Shown: positions 40,611 to 49,733 of the stretch, in pieces
Layout: each line of letters starts with the position of its first letter
Position numbering within the stretch: the first letter of the stretch is position 1
From: Candidatus Ozemobacteraceae bacterium
GTDB taxonomy: Bacteria > Muiribacteriota > Ozemobacteria > Ozemobacterales > Ozemobacteraceae
DNA length: 64,000 nucleotides
Assembly: GCA_035373905.1 (NCBI GenBank)
Contig: DAOSOK010000023.1
Coordinates: 22,236 to 86,235 of the forward strand
Direction: 5' to 3'
Notes under the pieces: model-generated
Database searches by the model: none
Seen by the model: the letters and a program-made list of their open reading frames with translations, nothing else
What the model was told of the DNA's origin: nothing
Position numbers and translations under genes: made by a program

Positions 40611-41994
40611 CGGGTCCTCCAATCCATTCCATGACGGCCTTCTGTCCGGTGGTCATCTCGCTTTTCAGAGAGTTCCAGAACTCCTTGCGGTCGAAGGTAC
40701 CGCCAACGGCTCTCGTCGAGTCCTCCATGAACTTGTTCAGGGCCGTGAACGCGGTGTTCGAATAGATCCGGCCGCCGTCTACGGCGAAGGACGCGCGGGG
40801 CATTCCCAGCTTGCCGATCACGATGTCGACGATCTCCTTGATGGCTCCGGGGGTGTTGCCGGCGGACACTTCGGCCGAGACCTTGCCCAGGGCGAGCACG
40901 TTCTCGTATTTCCCGGCGATCTCGGGCGGGAGAGCGTTCTCGGCGAACTTCTCACCCAGCATCTCGGCTCCCTGGCCGGCGCGCTCGGCGTTGAAGCGGG
41001 CGAGCATCATTTCGAGGTCCTTGTTTTCCCCGTAATACGGCTCCTGCGAGGTTGCCGGCGTCTGGTCCCGGCCGATTGCCGCCGCTTTTCCGCCCGTTAT
41101 CAGCTTGTCCAGCACGGGAATGTCGAGCTGGAGGCCTTCACGATCTTTTTCGGACAGATCGTCGCGGGTGATGGCCTGCACCCAGGTGTTCACGTATTTC
41201 GCCATCAGCGTGTCGAGATTCTGGATCGATCCGCTCTTCCGGAGCGCGTCGATGCGGGACTTGATGTCGCGCAGGACCGATCGCGTCGTGGCGGCCGACA
41301 CGAACGGATCCGCCTGCGCCGTCACGACCGGTGCCGGCCTGGGGCGCGGGGTGGAGGGCCTCAGTTGGGGCGGCAGAGGCGGGACGGCGGCTTGTTTCCG
41401 GGCGGCTTCGCGTTGTCTTTCGCGGCGTCGCTGGTCCCGGGCTCGATCTTCCCGGTGATCCGCCAGCGCCCGCTCAGCCTTCGCGAGCCTGTCACGAAGG
41501 GAAGCGTCATTCGGCGTGTGGTTGAGAGCGCGCTTGTAATATTTAACGGCGTCTCGGTAGTTCCCTTTGCTGTAGGCCCGGTCGGCCCGAGACCCGATCT
41601 CGGCCGCCTTCTGGACCGGATCGACCGGTTTCGGCGTGAGCCAGCTGAATATGCCGCCGAACGGGACACCGCTGCCGCCGTTGTCGGAACTGCCCGAACC
41701 GCTTTCGTAGCTCGGGCTGGAGGAGCTCGAGCCGCTCGATGAATCGGAGCCGCTGTATGAGCTCGAACTGCCGTCGTAGCCAGAGTTCCCGGAACTGCTT
41801 CCGGAATCCGAACTTCCTGAAGAGTCGTATCCCGAGGATGGTTCCACGGGAGTGGGCGGCGGGGGTTCCGGCACGTTGCCGGGCTGGCCGCCGATCTCAA
41901 TGAGCTGGTCATATGCGCCTGCCCCGGCTTCGCGTGCCTCACTGAGCGTCAGAACCAGGAGAAGGACTGGAATCATCAGATACGATCGTTTCAT
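40600..41994 (-). CDS. Exported protein with serine-rich linker and TPR region
   Basis: A 464-residue protein from ATG 41994, which has a GGAGGG site; the frame is open upstream but without a signal peptide. After the signal (YLMIPVLLLVLTLSEAREAG) comes a linker of almost only Ser, Gly and Asp (about residues 50-110). A TPR pair follows (DRAYSKGNYRDAVKYYKRALNHTPND), then a charged helix and a C-terminal helical domain of about 220 residues that I do not recognise. The low-complexity linker suggests a tether across an envelope layer. It is cotranscribed with the propeller-like gene and divergent from the thioredoxin-like gene. Confidence 0.7.
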   Translation of the reverse strand: MKRSYLMIPVLLLVLTLSEAREAGAGAYDQLIEIGGQPGNVPEPPPPTPVEPSSGYDSSGSSDSGSSSGNSGYDGSSSSYSGSDSSSGSSSSSPSYESGSGSSDNGGSGVPFGGIFSWLTPKPVDPVQKAAEIGSRADRAYSKGNYRDAVKYYKRALNHTPNDASLRDRLAKAERALADHREDRARDQRRRERQREAARKQAAVPPLPPQLRPSTPRPRPAPVVTAQADPFVSAATTRSVLRDIKSRIDALRKSGSIQNLDTLMAKYVNTWVQAITRDDLSEKDREGLQLDIPVLDKLITGGKAAAIGRDQTPATSQEPYYGENKDLEMMLARFNAERAGQGAEMLGEKFAENALPPEIAGKYENVLALGKVSAEVSAGNTPGAIKEIVDIVIGKLGMPRASFAVDGGRIYSNTAFTALNKFMEDSTRAVGGTFDRKEFWNSLKSEMTTGQKAVMEWIGGPDEK

Positions 41995-42119
41995 GCAAAC
42001 CCTCCGAACGGGAAGTGAGACTGTGATACCACAGGAACGGTTTTCTCCGAAAGCGGATTGAGTCTTCTCTGTGATACCCTTGAAACCAATACCCCAAGTA
42101 CCGTCCGGGAGCATAAAAC

Positions 42120-42596
42120 ATGAAACGTATCGTACGGCTTTTCTTCGTTGTAATTGCGATCTTCTGGAGCCTCGCGCCTTCGAATGCCGCTGAGACCGGC
42201 TCGGGGGAGGCTGCGATCGATCGCGCATGCGCGGCGGCGGCGGCAAACCGCACGCTGGTGTTGGTAAAGTTCGGCGCGGAATGGTGCCCCTGGTGTCGCG
42301 ACATGGACAAGATCTTTCGCGACCCGGTGATGGCAGAAGCTCTCAAAAAATTTGAGTTCGTCGACCTCGACGTGGGCAAGCGAAGCATCGTCGACGGGAA
42401 GAAACGCTACGAGCGGCATTACGACCTGATGATGCGATACGCGCGCAAGGCGTTCATCCCCCAGTTGTTCATTCTCGACAAGAAAGGTCGCCTCGTGGCG
42501 CGCCTCAACCCCGTCGATTACGAGCGGACATCCGGCCCCGAAGGGAACGATCCGGAAAAGCTCGCGAGAATTCTCAGCCGCTACAGGCTTCCGTAA
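42120..42596 (+). CDS. Exported thioredoxin-fold protein (CPWC)
   Basis: A 158-residue protein with a signal peptide (IVRLFFVVIAIFWSLAPSNA). The thioredoxin-like domain has LVLVKFGAEWCPWCRDMDKIF, with a CPWC redox motif at about residues 56-59, and the cis-proline region FIPQLFILDKKGRLVARL. Proteins of this type reduce or isomerise disulphides, or mature c-type cytochromes, in the periplasm. The substrate is unknown. The spacing of the CPWC motif from the fold core resembles the DsbD-gamma/DUF255-like thioredoxins. It is followed by a secreted protein gene 34 bases downstream, possibly cotranscribed. Confidence 0.82.
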   Translation: MKRIVRLFFVVIAIFWSLAPSNAAETGSGEAAIDRACAAAAANRTLVLVKFGAEWCPWCRDMDKIFRDPVMAEALKKFEFVDLDVGKRSIVDGKKRYERHYDLMMRYARKAFIPQLFILDKKGRLVARLNPVDYERTSGPEGNDPEKLARILSRYRLP

Positions 42597-42630
42597 CCGA
42601 CGAGTCTGGCATCTGAAAGGAACGGATCTG

Positions 42631-43626
42631 ATGAAGAAGACGCTCTTCGCCGCCGCAGTTTCCGCAACGCTCGTTTTATGCCAGGCCCCAATCCGGGCCG
42701 CCGCGCCGGCTCTTCCCCCGGCAGGAGCGCAGAGGGCGCCGTTCGAGATTCCAACGATGCATGCGATGAACTCGAAGACGGCGATGACGCGCATCGAAAA
42801 AGGATTTTTCGACCAGGTCTACCGCGGCTTCGGAACGCGAAAAGCCGACCGGATCGGCCGCGACGAGCTGCTCGGTTTCCATTTCCTGCTCGATACCGAT
42901 TGCCAGTCGCACGGATTGCGTTCGCTCATCAAAAAGCACGAGATGGCTGGCCGCCCGCCGGCCGAGGCCCTGGACCTGGCGCGCAGAGAGCACGTCCAGG
43001 TGCTTCGGCAGACGTTCGCGAAGCTCGAATCGCTCAAAAACCTGTTTGAGAACTACAACGGCAAGGCCGAGATGCTCGAGAAAACAGGCGTGCCCGACCC
43101 CGAGTCGCACTTCATCTTCACCTCGCCGAACCTGGGCGTCGCGAAGTTTTACGGCCCGATCGTGCTCGTCATCGAAGAGACGCGGCCGCGAGGCATGGAT
43201 CTGAACAGCATCGCGCGCGACTCGAAATACTATTCGATTGCGCGGTTTCTGAAAAATTTGGCCGAGTTCCAGTTCCGGTCGATCCTGTCCGACTACGTCG
43301 CAGACCGCGACGAATACGTTCTGCCGTCCTACATCACGCCGGACGACGTGAAAGGTCTGATCGTGCATGAGCCGTCGCCCGTCGTCATCGCGAACCGTGT
43401 CGTCATCCCGCCCCCGGCCGTTCGCCGCGTCTATCGGAAGCATTTTAGGCAGGGCGCGATGACGATCGACGTCCTCGACGGAAAGGACCGGCTGATCGCC
43501 CGCCTCTCCGCGAGCCCGTCCGCTGCAACTATAGATGAATCTATAGAACGCTCGCCCGAAAAGCTTCCCGACGATATCGCCGAAGCCTGGAAGAGCTACG
43601 TCGAAAAACTCCGCCGACGCCGGTAA
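42631..43626 (+). CDS. Exported protein of unknown family
   Basis: A 331-residue protein beginning with a signal peptide (MKKTLFAAAVSATLVLCQAPIRA) after an AAAGGAA site. The N-terminal half of the mature protein is helical and charged (FDQVYRGFGTRKADRIGRDELLGFHF). The middle has FTSPNLGVAKFYGPIVLVIEE, reminiscent of ADP-ribosyltransferase-like or toxin-fold segments, but no complete motif is present. I cannot assign a function. Its position after the thioredoxin-like gene suggests that its folding or redox state may depend on that protein. Confidence 0.6.
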   Translation: MKKTLFAAAVSATLVLCQAPIRAAAPALPPAGAQRAPFEIPTMHAMNSKTAMTRIEKGFFDQVYRGFGTRKADRIGRDELLGFHFLLDTDCQSHGLRSLIKKHEMAGRPPAEALDLARREHVQVLRQTFAKLESLKNLFENYNGKAEMLEKTGVPDPESHFIFTSPNLGVAKFYGPIVLVIEETRPRGMDLNSIARDSKYYSIARFLKNLAEFQFRSILSDYVADRDEYVLPSYITPDDVKGLIVHEPSPVVIANRVVIPPPAVRRVYRKHFRQGAMTIDVLDGKDRLIARLSASPSAATIDESIERSPEKLPDDIAEAWKSYVEKLRRRR

Positions 43627-43645
43627 TTCGCTGAAGGACTTGCAA

Positions 43646-43715
43646 CCGTTCGGGCTGAGCCTGTCGAAGCACGAGTGGCACCTGCCTCATCCTTCGACAG
43701 GCTCAGGGGGAGCGG
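43646..43715. repeat. Dispersed inverted repeat, CGTTCGGGCTGAGCCTGT family
   Basis: The left arm contains CTGAGCCTGTCGAAG and the right arm CTTCGACAGGCTCAG, an exact 15-base inverse pair, with partly matching outer ends. It is the same family as 36087-36153 and 58045-58109. It sits between the convergent secreted-protein gene and cstA-like gene. Confidence 0.88.
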
Positions 43716-43768
43716 TATGTGCCTGGCAGGAACCGATACCCGGGATACAACGGTGATCTGGGACGTTT

Positions 43769-45286
43769 TCAGGCGGCCTGGGGGCGGGACCGGGCGTTGG
43801 CGAGGGCCAGGCAGAACAGGGTGAAGGCGATGCTCAGCGCGTATCCCGGCAGGGGCCCGAGGCCGAAGCCGAGCTTCGCGTTCGTGAGAATGAACGCGGA
43901 CGCGACGACGCTCATGAAGACGGCCGGGATCAGCGTGATCCAGGAATTGCGGCCCAGCCGGCGCAGATAAACGGTGCAGGCCCAGAGGGTGAAGACCGCG
44001 AGCGTCTGGTTGAGCCAGGCGAAATACCGCCAGACGACGCCGAAGTCGATCGTGCAGAGCCAGCCGCCGATCAGGAACAGCGGCAGGGACAGCATGATCC
44101 GGTTCAGGAACGGCTTCTGGTTCAGGCCGGTCAGTTCGGCGAGGATCAGGCGCGCCGACCGGAACGCCGTGTCGCCCGTCGTCACCGGGAGGGCGACGAC
44201 GCCGAGCAGGACGAGAACCATGCCCCAGTGGCCGAGCGTGTTGCCCACGGCCCGCACGACGACGACCGCGTCGCCGGCCGGGCCGAGCATCTTCTGGAGT
44301 TCGACGGTCGAGCCGTGGCAGATGGCGATGGCGGCCGCGGCCCAGACGAGGGCGATGAACGTCTCGGTCAGCATGGCCCCGAAGAAGACGCGGCGGGCGA
44401 AGCCCTCGCCGGTGACCGTGCGCGCCATCATGGGCGACTGGGTCGCGTGAAACCCCGAGATCGCGCCGCAGGCGACGGTGATCATCATGACGGGCCAGAT
44501 CGGCGTGCCGGCCGGGTGCAGGTTCTCGAGAGTCAGTTCCGGGATCGCCCAGGCGCCGGAAAACATCCGGTACACGATCAGCACGACCATCAGGATCAAC
44601 GCCAGGCCGAAGACCGGGTAGACGCGCCCGATCAGCTTGTCGATGGGAAGCAGGGTCGCGAGCAGGTAATACGTGAAGATCAGGACGGACCAGAACATCG
44701 GCGATGCCAGCCAGGCGGCCTGAGCGGCCGGCGTCGCCGACGTGCCAGAAGCGGTGCGCGCGAAGGGGTCCTCGAGCTGGGCTCCCGAGGCGGGCGCGGT
44801 TGCCGTTTCGACCGACGCCGGGACGTTCATGTCGGCGAGGATTTTGGCCGGACCCATCACGAAGACGGCGCCGACCATCACGAGCAGCACCATCACCAGC
44901 AGGATCATCACGCGTTTCGGACCGCTTCCCAGATACGTGCCGATGATTTCCGGAAGCCCCGCGCCGTTCGAGCGCAGTGATATATAACCAGCGATATAGT
45001 CATGGACGGCGCCGATGAAGATGCCGCCGAAGACGATCCAGAGAAAAACGACGGGGCCCCACAGCGCACCGGCGATCGCGCCGAAGATCGGGCCCAGGCC
45101 GGCGATGTTCAGCAGCTGGATGAGAAAGACGCGCGGCCAGGGCATCGGGATGTAATCCACACCGTCCTGGTTCTCGATGGCGGGAACCTGACGGGTCCGG
45201 TCGATGCCCAGGGTCCGGTCGAGATACGCGCCGTAGACGAAATACGCAACGACGAGAAGAAGCGAGGAAACGCAAAACGTGATCAT
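43769..45286 (-). CDS. CstA-family carbon-starvation/pyruvate transporter
   Basis: A 505-residue membrane protein with about 13 hydrophobic segments. Family landmarks: GVDYIPMPWPRVFLIQLLNIAGLGPIFGAI, AIAGALWGP, VHDYIAGYISLRSNGAGLPEI, AISGFHATQSPMMAR and PVTTGDTAFRSARLI. CstA/BtsT proteins take up peptides or pyruvate when carbon is scarce. E. coli CstA has 701 residues, so this is the shorter form that lacks the extra C-terminal helices. A 57-residue, Ala/Thr/Pro-rich extramembrane loop follows the fourth segment. It is transcribed away from the pantothenate cluster. Confidence 0.92.
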   Translation of the reverse strand: MITFCVSSLLLVVAYFVYGAYLDRTLGIDRTRQVPAIENQDGVDYIPMPWPRVFLIQLLNIAGLGPIFGAIAGALWGPVVFLWIVFGGIFIGAVHDYIAGYISLRSNGAGLPEIIGTYLGSGPKRVMILLVMVLLVMVGAVFVMGPAKILADMNVPASVETATAPASGAQLEDPFARTASGTSATPAAQAAWLASPMFWSVLIFTYYLLATLLPIDKLIGRVYPVFGLALILMVVLIVYRMFSGAWAIPELTLENLHPAGTPIWPVMMITVACGAISGFHATQSPMMARTVTGEGFARRVFFGAMLTETFIALVWAAAAIAICHGSTVELQKMLGPAGDAVVVVRAVGNTLGHWGMVLVLLGVVALPVTTGDTAFRSARLILAELTGLNQKPFLNRIMLSLPLFLIGGWLCTIDFGVVWRYFAWLNQTLAVFTLWACTVYLRRLGRNSWITLIPAVFMSVVASAFILTNAKLGFGLGPLPGYALSIAFTLFCLALANARSRPQAA

Positions 45287-45489
45287 GAGTCTGCCTCCAC
45301 GGCCTATTGTCCGCCCGGCGTCGCGGACTGTCGATCCGATTCCCGGCCGGATTTCGGCCAGGACATCCCGATTTCGATCGCTATTGTGACGCAGGGCGTG
45401 AAAAACTGCAAATCATGCCGGTATGCATCACGGCTTGATGTTTCCTTCATCCCGGTATAAGATTCGCCCGCGAGAGGAGAGAGGCGACC

Positions 45490-46275
45490 ATGGAACTGAT
45501 CGTGGATCTCGGCAACACGGATATCGTTTTCGGCCTGCGAAGGGGCGGAGAGATCCTGTCCCCGTTCCGGATGTCCTCGGTGTCTCCGAAAACGGCCGAC
45601 GAGATCGGCGTTTTCGTTCTCCAGATGCTCGGCCAGCATGGCGTCCAGCCGTCGCAGATCACCGGCGTTACGGTCTGCTCCGTCGTTCCCGACCATCTGG
45701 CCCAGGCCGTGAGATTCGCCGAGGAGTATCTCGGGCACAAACCCGTCGTGATCCACACGGGCATGGCCGCGCCCGTCCGGGTGACGGTCGATGTGCCGGC
45801 CGAACTCGGAACGGACCGGTTCGCCAACGCCGTCGCCGGCTTCGTGAAATTCGGCGGCCCGCTGATCGTCGTCGACTTCGGCTCCGCCACCACGATCACC
45901 GCAGTCACCGCCGCCGGGGAACTGGTGGGCGGAACGATCATGCCGGGCCTGAAGACCTCGGCCCAGGCGCTTTCCGTCAAAGCCGCGCGCCTGCCGTTCA
46001 TCCCGCTGACGGCGCCGGAGACGTTCCTGGGAAAAAACACGCTGGCCGCGATGCAGTCGGGCATCGTTCACGGCCATGCCGGCGCCGTTTCCCACCTCGT
46101 GGCAGGCCTGCGGGGCGAACCCGGGTTGTCGGGCGCGAAGGTCGTGGCGACGGGCGGGCTGTCGGCCCTGCTTTCTCCGCTCTGCCCGTGTATCGACTCG
46201 GTCGAACCCCTGCTGACGCTCGAAGGGATCGGCATCCTGGGCGAAATGGCCGCCGCCGATCGGGGCGGCCGGTGA
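45490..46275 (+). CDS. coaX: Type III pantothenate kinase
   Basis: Phosphorylates pantothenate with ATP in the first step of CoA synthesis. The 261 residues match the family. Motifs: the phosphate loop LIVDLGNTDIVFG, GTDRFANAVAG with the catalytic aspartate, and the adenine-site DFGSATTITAV. Type III kinases are not feedback-inhibited by CoA. A GAGGAGAG site precedes the ATG, and a possible promoter (TTGATG near 45434) lies in the divergent gap. Its stop overlaps the next start (GTGA). It opens the pantothenate/CoA cluster. Confidence 0.95.
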   Translation: MELIVDLGNTDIVFGLRRGGEILSPFRMSSVSPKTADEIGVFVLQMLGQHGVQPSQITGVTVCSVVPDHLAQAVRFAEEYLGHKPVVIHTGMAAPVRVTVDVPAELGTDRFANAVAGFVKFGGPLIVVDFGSATTITAVTAAGELVGGTIMPGLKTSAQALSVKAARLPFIPLTAPETFLGKNTLAAMQSGIVHGHAGAVSHLVAGLRGEPGLSGAKVVATGGLSALLSPLCPCIDSVEPLLTLEGIGILGEMAAADRGGR

Positions 46276-47078
46276 GCATCGGCGTCGGCATCATCGGAAC
46301 GGGACGGCTTGCGGCCGCTCTCGTTCCGTATCTTCTCGGGAAGGGAGTCCCCGTTTCCGGGATCTGGGGCCGGAACGCCGCCGAGGCGCACCGGATCGCC
46401 GTTGCGCACGCCGTATCGATCAGTGCCGGGCCGGGCGATCTTGCCGGCCGGAGCAAAATAATACTTCTTGCTATAAATGATGACGCGCTGACATCCGTCG
46501 CCGGACTGCTGGCGGAGTTTCCGCTCTCCGGCCGTGCCGTGGTCCATGCAAGCGGCTGCCGGGGCCTGGATGTGCTCGAGCCGGTGAAGCGGGCGGGCGG
46601 GATCGCGGCCTGCGTTCACCCGCTCATGACCATCGTCAACGAGCCGGGCGAACCGAACCCCCTCGAGGGGGCTCCCTGCGGGGTGGCCTGCCGGAACCGC
46701 CGCTGGAGGCGGCTCCTGACGGCGTGGCTTGCCCGCGCGGGGAATGCGCCGTTTCCCCTTGCCGAAGACGACCGGCCGCTTTATCATGCTGCGGCGGTCC
46801 TGGCGTGCGCCGGTCTCTCTCAACTGGTCGCCACGGCTTCCGGCATCATGGCAGACGGCCTGGGCGTCCCGGTTTCCGAGGCCCGGCGCCTGCTGATGCC
46901 GCTGGCGCGCAGGACGCTGGACCTGGCGGGCCGGCCCGATCCGGTTCCCTGCACGGGGCCCTGGACCCGGGGGGATGCGCAGACGGCCGGGATGCATCTC
47001 GCGGCCCTGCGGCGAAGGCCCGGCAAGGCGTCAGCCCTCTACGAGGCGCTGATGGACCTCGCGAAGGAAAACACCTGA
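46272..47078 (+). CDS. Rossmann/DUF2520 oxidoreductase, candidate ketopantoate reductase
   Basis: A 268-residue protein from GTG 46272. The N-terminal Rossmann fold has GVGIIGTGRLAAALVPYL and RSKIILLAINDDALTSVAGLL. The C-terminal helical domain (LYHAAAVLACAGLSQLVATASGIMAD) matches the DUF2520 layout of the 6-phosphogluconate-dehydrogenase-like superfamily. The cluster contains panB, panC and panD but no PanE, which makes ketopantoate reduction by NADPH a plausible role; this is inference from context. The start overlaps coaX by four bases, and the panB-panC fusion follows after 17 bases. Confidence 0.78.
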   Translation: MSIGVGIIGTGRLAAALVPYLLGKGVPVSGIWGRNAAEAHRIAVAHAVSISAGPGDLAGRSKIILLAINDDALTSVAGLLAEFPLSGRAVVHASGCRGLDVLEPVKRAGGIAACVHPLMTIVNEPGEPNPLEGAPCGVACRNRRWRRLLTAWLARAGNAPFPLAEDDRPLYHAAAVLACAGLSQLVATASGIMADGLGVPVSEARRLLMPLARRTLDLAGRPDPVPCTGPWTRGDAQTAGMHLAALRRRPGKASALYEALMDLAKENT

Positions 47079-47095
47079 AGAAAGGCGGGCGAACC

Positions 47096-48823
47096 ATGTT
47101 CGATCTCAACCGCTGGTTTGAAATGAAACGCTCCGGTCAGCCGATCGCGGCGATCACGTCGTATGACACCCCCACCACGCAAGCCATCGACGAGGCCGGC
47201 GTCGATATGATCCTGGTGGGAGACTCGGTCGGGATGGCCGTCCTGGGCTACGAGACCACGACCCGCGTCAGCATGGAGGACATGAAACACCACGTGCGCG
47301 CGGTCGCGCAGGCGAAGCCCCGCGCCCCGGTCGTCGCCGACATGCCGTTCCTCAGCTATGGCATAACGATAGCGGAAACGATACATAACGCGCACGAACT
47401 GCTTCTTGCCGGTGCGCAGGCGGTGAAGTGCGAAGGCGGCAAGAAGATCGCCGAGCACGTGCGGGCGCTCGTCGACAACGGCATTCCGGTCGTCGGGCAC
47501 ATCGGGCTCAGCCCCCAGAAGATCCTGCAGCTCGGCACCTACCGCGTCGCCGGCTCGTCGCGGGAAGAGGCCGACGGGGTGATGGAAGACGCGCGGCTCC
47601 TCGACGGGCTCGGCGTGGCCGCCATCGTGCTCGAATGCGTTCCCGAGAAACTCGGTGCCGAGATCACGAAGGCCGTGCGGGCTCCGACCGTCGGGATCGG
47701 CGCGGGCAGATACACCGACGGCCAGATCCTCGTCATTCACGACATTCTCGGCATGGTCGATCCGGGCATGCCGCTTCAGCGGTTCGTCCGCAGGTATGCC
47801 GACATGTATCCGCAGGTCGTTTCGGCGGTGCGGCGGTATGCCGACGAGGTGCGCCGCAGGGAGTTTCCGACCGCGAAGAACGTCTACGCGGCGATGGATG
47901 CTTCCGCAGGCGCGATCTACGCGACATCCGGAAGCGGCTCGCCAGCACCGGCATCGGCGACGCCCGTCAGGGCGCGCAACATCCCTGAGTTGAAAGCTGC
48001 GCTGGCGGCCCGGAGGACGAACGGCCCCGTGGGCTTCGTTCCGACGATGGGCGCCCTGCACGCCGGCCATGTTTCCCTGGTCGACCGGGCCCGGGCCGAG
48101 TGCGCGACGGTCGTTGCCTCGATCTACGTCAATCCGACGCAGTTCGGCCCGACGGAAGACCTTTCGAAATACCCGCGCGACCTCGAGGGCGACATCGCCA
48201 AGCTGGCTTCCGCCGGCTGCGACATCGTCTTCTTCCCCGACGACGCGGTGATGTATCCGGCCGGCGAGATGACGCGGGTCACGGTGAGCGGAAGCATCAC
48301 CGAGGGCCTGTGCGGCGCTTCCCGGCCGGGGCATTTCACCGGCGTGGCCACGATCGTGCTGAAACTGCTGAATCTCGTGAAGCCTGACCGCGCCTACTTC
48401 GGCGAGAAAGACGCCCAGCAGTTGCGGGTCATCAGGCGGATGGCGGCCGATCTGTTTCTCGAGACCGAGATCGTCGGCTGTCCGATCGTGCGGGAGGCCG
48501 ACGGGCTGGCGATGAGCTCGCGGAACGTCTACCTGACGGCGAAGGAACGAAAGATCGCCCCTGAATTATATCGAATGTTATGTGATGCGAAGTCGCTCGT
48601 CGAGTCGGGCGAGCGCGACCCAGGCAAAGTCGAGGAGTTCATGGCGCGCCGCGTCGCGGCCCTGAAGGCCGCCGAGCTCGATTACGCGTCTGCGGTCGAC
48701 GGCGCGACGCTGGCAAAGCCCAGAAAACTGGCGGGAGACGTTCTTTTGCTGGTGGCCGCCCGATTCGGCAGGGCGCGCCTGATCGACAACATGCAGGTCA
48801 CCGTCCCGGAGGCGAAACGATGA
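47096..48823 (+). CDS. Fused ketopantoate hydroxymethyltransferase-pantothenate synthetase (PanB-PanC)
   Basis: One 575-residue frame carries two enzymes. Residues 1-about 268 are Pan[74 protein letters not shown]. After a Ser/Ala/Pro linker, residues from about 290 are Pan[21 protein letters not shown] (HIGH-like AGH), [53 protein letters not shown] and AMSSRNVYL. PanB makes ketopantoate; PanC joins pantoate to beta-alanine. Such fusions are uncommon. An RBS-like GAAAGGCGG precedes the ATG, and the stop overlaps the panD start. Confidence 0.95.
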   Translation: MFDLNRWFEMKRSGQPIAAITSYDTPTTQAIDEAGVDMILVGDSVGMAVLGYETTTRVSMEDMKHHVRAVAQAKPRAPVVADMPFLSYGITIAETIHNAHELLLAGAQAVKCEGGKKIAEHVRALVDNGIPVVGHIGLSPQKILQLGTYRVAGSSREEADGVMEDARLLDGLGVAAIVLECVPEKLGAEITKAVRAPTVGIGAGRYTDGQILVIHDILGMVDPGMPLQRFVRRYADMYPQVVSAVRRYADEVRRREFPTAKNVYAAMDASAGAIYATSGSGSPAPASATPVRARNIPELKAALAARRTNGPVGFVPTMGALHAGHVSLVDRARAECATVVASIYVNPTQFGPTEDLSKYPRDLEGDIAKLASAGCDIVFFPDDAVMYPAGEMTRVTVSGSITEGLCGASRPGHFTGVATIVLKLLNLVKPDRAYFGEKDAQQLRVIRRMAADLFLETEIVGCPIVREADGLAMSSRNVYLTAKERKIAPELYRMLCDAKSLVESGERDPGKVEEFMARRVAALKAAELDYASAVDGATLAKPRKLAGDVLLLVAARFGRARLIDNMQVTVPEAKR

Positions 48824-49182
48824 TGCTCACGATGCTCAAGGGAAAGATCCATCGCGCGACCGTGACCGATGCCTGCCTCGATTACGTCGGCAGCATCACG
48901 CTCGACGAGGACCTCATGAAGGCCGCCGGACTTCTGGAATACGAGCAGGTCGACGTGCTGGACATCAACAACGGCGCCCGGTTCACGACCTACGTGATCA
49001 GGGGCGAGGCCGGGTCGGGCACGGTCTGCCTGAACGGCGCGGCGGCGCGCCTCGTGATGCCGAACGACAAGGTGATCATCGTGGCCTACGCCGGAATGAC
49101 GCCCGACGAGGCGGCGGCTCACGAGCCGAAGATCGTCCTGGTCGACGGGAAGAACCGGATCGTCGAGGGGGCCCGCGGATGA
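48820..49182 (+). CDS. panD: Aspartate 1-decarboxylase
   Basis: Converts aspartate to beta-alanine for pantothenate. The 120 residues have the expected self-cleavage site Gly24-Ser25 in [10 protein letters not shown], which generates the pyruvoyl cofactor, at the same positions as in E. coli; that supports the first ATG (48820). [23 protein letters not shown] and [20 protein letters not shown] are characteristic. It overlaps the PanB-PanC gene by four bases upstream and coaC by four bases downstream. Confidence 0.97.
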   Translation: MMLTMLKGKIHRATVTDACLDYVGSITLDEDLMKAAGLLEYEQVDVLDINNGARFTTYVIRGEAGSGTVCLNGAAARLVMPNDKVIIVAYAGMTPDEAAAHEPKIVLVDGKNRIVEGARG

Positions 49183-49733
49183 AAAAGCGCGTTCTGATCG
49201 TCGTCACGGGGGGAATCGCGGCATACAAGTGCGCCGACGTCGTGCGCCGCCTGAAGAAGGCGGGCAAAGAGGTGCGGGTCGTGATGACGGCCGCGGCGAC
49301 CTCGTTCGTCGGCCCGCTCACGTTCCATACGCTTTCCGGAAACGCGGTCGGTCTCGACATGTTCGAGGACCGGCGGCCGCTCGACCCCATCGAGCACATC
49401 TCGTTCGCGAAGTGGGGCGATCTGGTCGTGGTGTGTCCCGCCACCGCGAACTTCCTGGCGAAAATGGCCCACGGGCTGGCTGACGACCTGGCCTCGGCGA
49501 CGGTGCTGGCCTCGCGCGCGCCCGTGATCGCCTGCCCGGCGATGAACGACGGCATGTGGGACAACCCGGCGACCCGCGCGAACGTCGAACTGCTGAAAAG
49601 CCGCGGCGTGACCATGGTCGGGCCGGCTTCCGGCTCGCTCGCCTGCGACACCGAGGGCGTCGGCCGGATGGCCGAGCGGGAAACAATCGTAAAAGAAATA
49701 TTGAAAGCGCTGGACGGCGGCCGTGCGGGGTAA
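49179..49733 (+). CDS. coaC: Phosphopantothenoylcysteine decarboxylase (stand-alone CoaC)
   Basis: A flavin-dependent decarboxylase making 4'-phosphopantetheine. The 184 residues cover only the CoaC half of the usual bifunctional CoaBC. Visible motifs: the N-terminal [30 protein letters not shown], the catalytic-histidine [25 protein letters not shown], and the [17 protein letters not shown] substrate motif. It ends just inside the following coaB start, so the two halves are separate proteins from adjacent genes. Confidence 0.95.
   Translation: MKKRVLIVVTGGIAAYKCADVVRRLKKAGKEVRVVMTAAATSFVGPLTFHTLSGNAVGLDMFEDRRPLDPIEHISFAKWGDLVVVCPATANFLAKMAHGLADDLASATVLASRAPVIACPAMNDGMWDNPATRANVELLKSRGVTMVGPASGSLACDTEGVGRMAERETIVKEILKALDGGRAG

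Noticed and set aside
45423..46271. Upstream extension of the DUF2520 gene frame into coaX
   Set aside because: It overlaps coaX entirely in another frame; the GTG at 46272 gives the Rossmann motif at the N-terminus and the usual four-base overlap.
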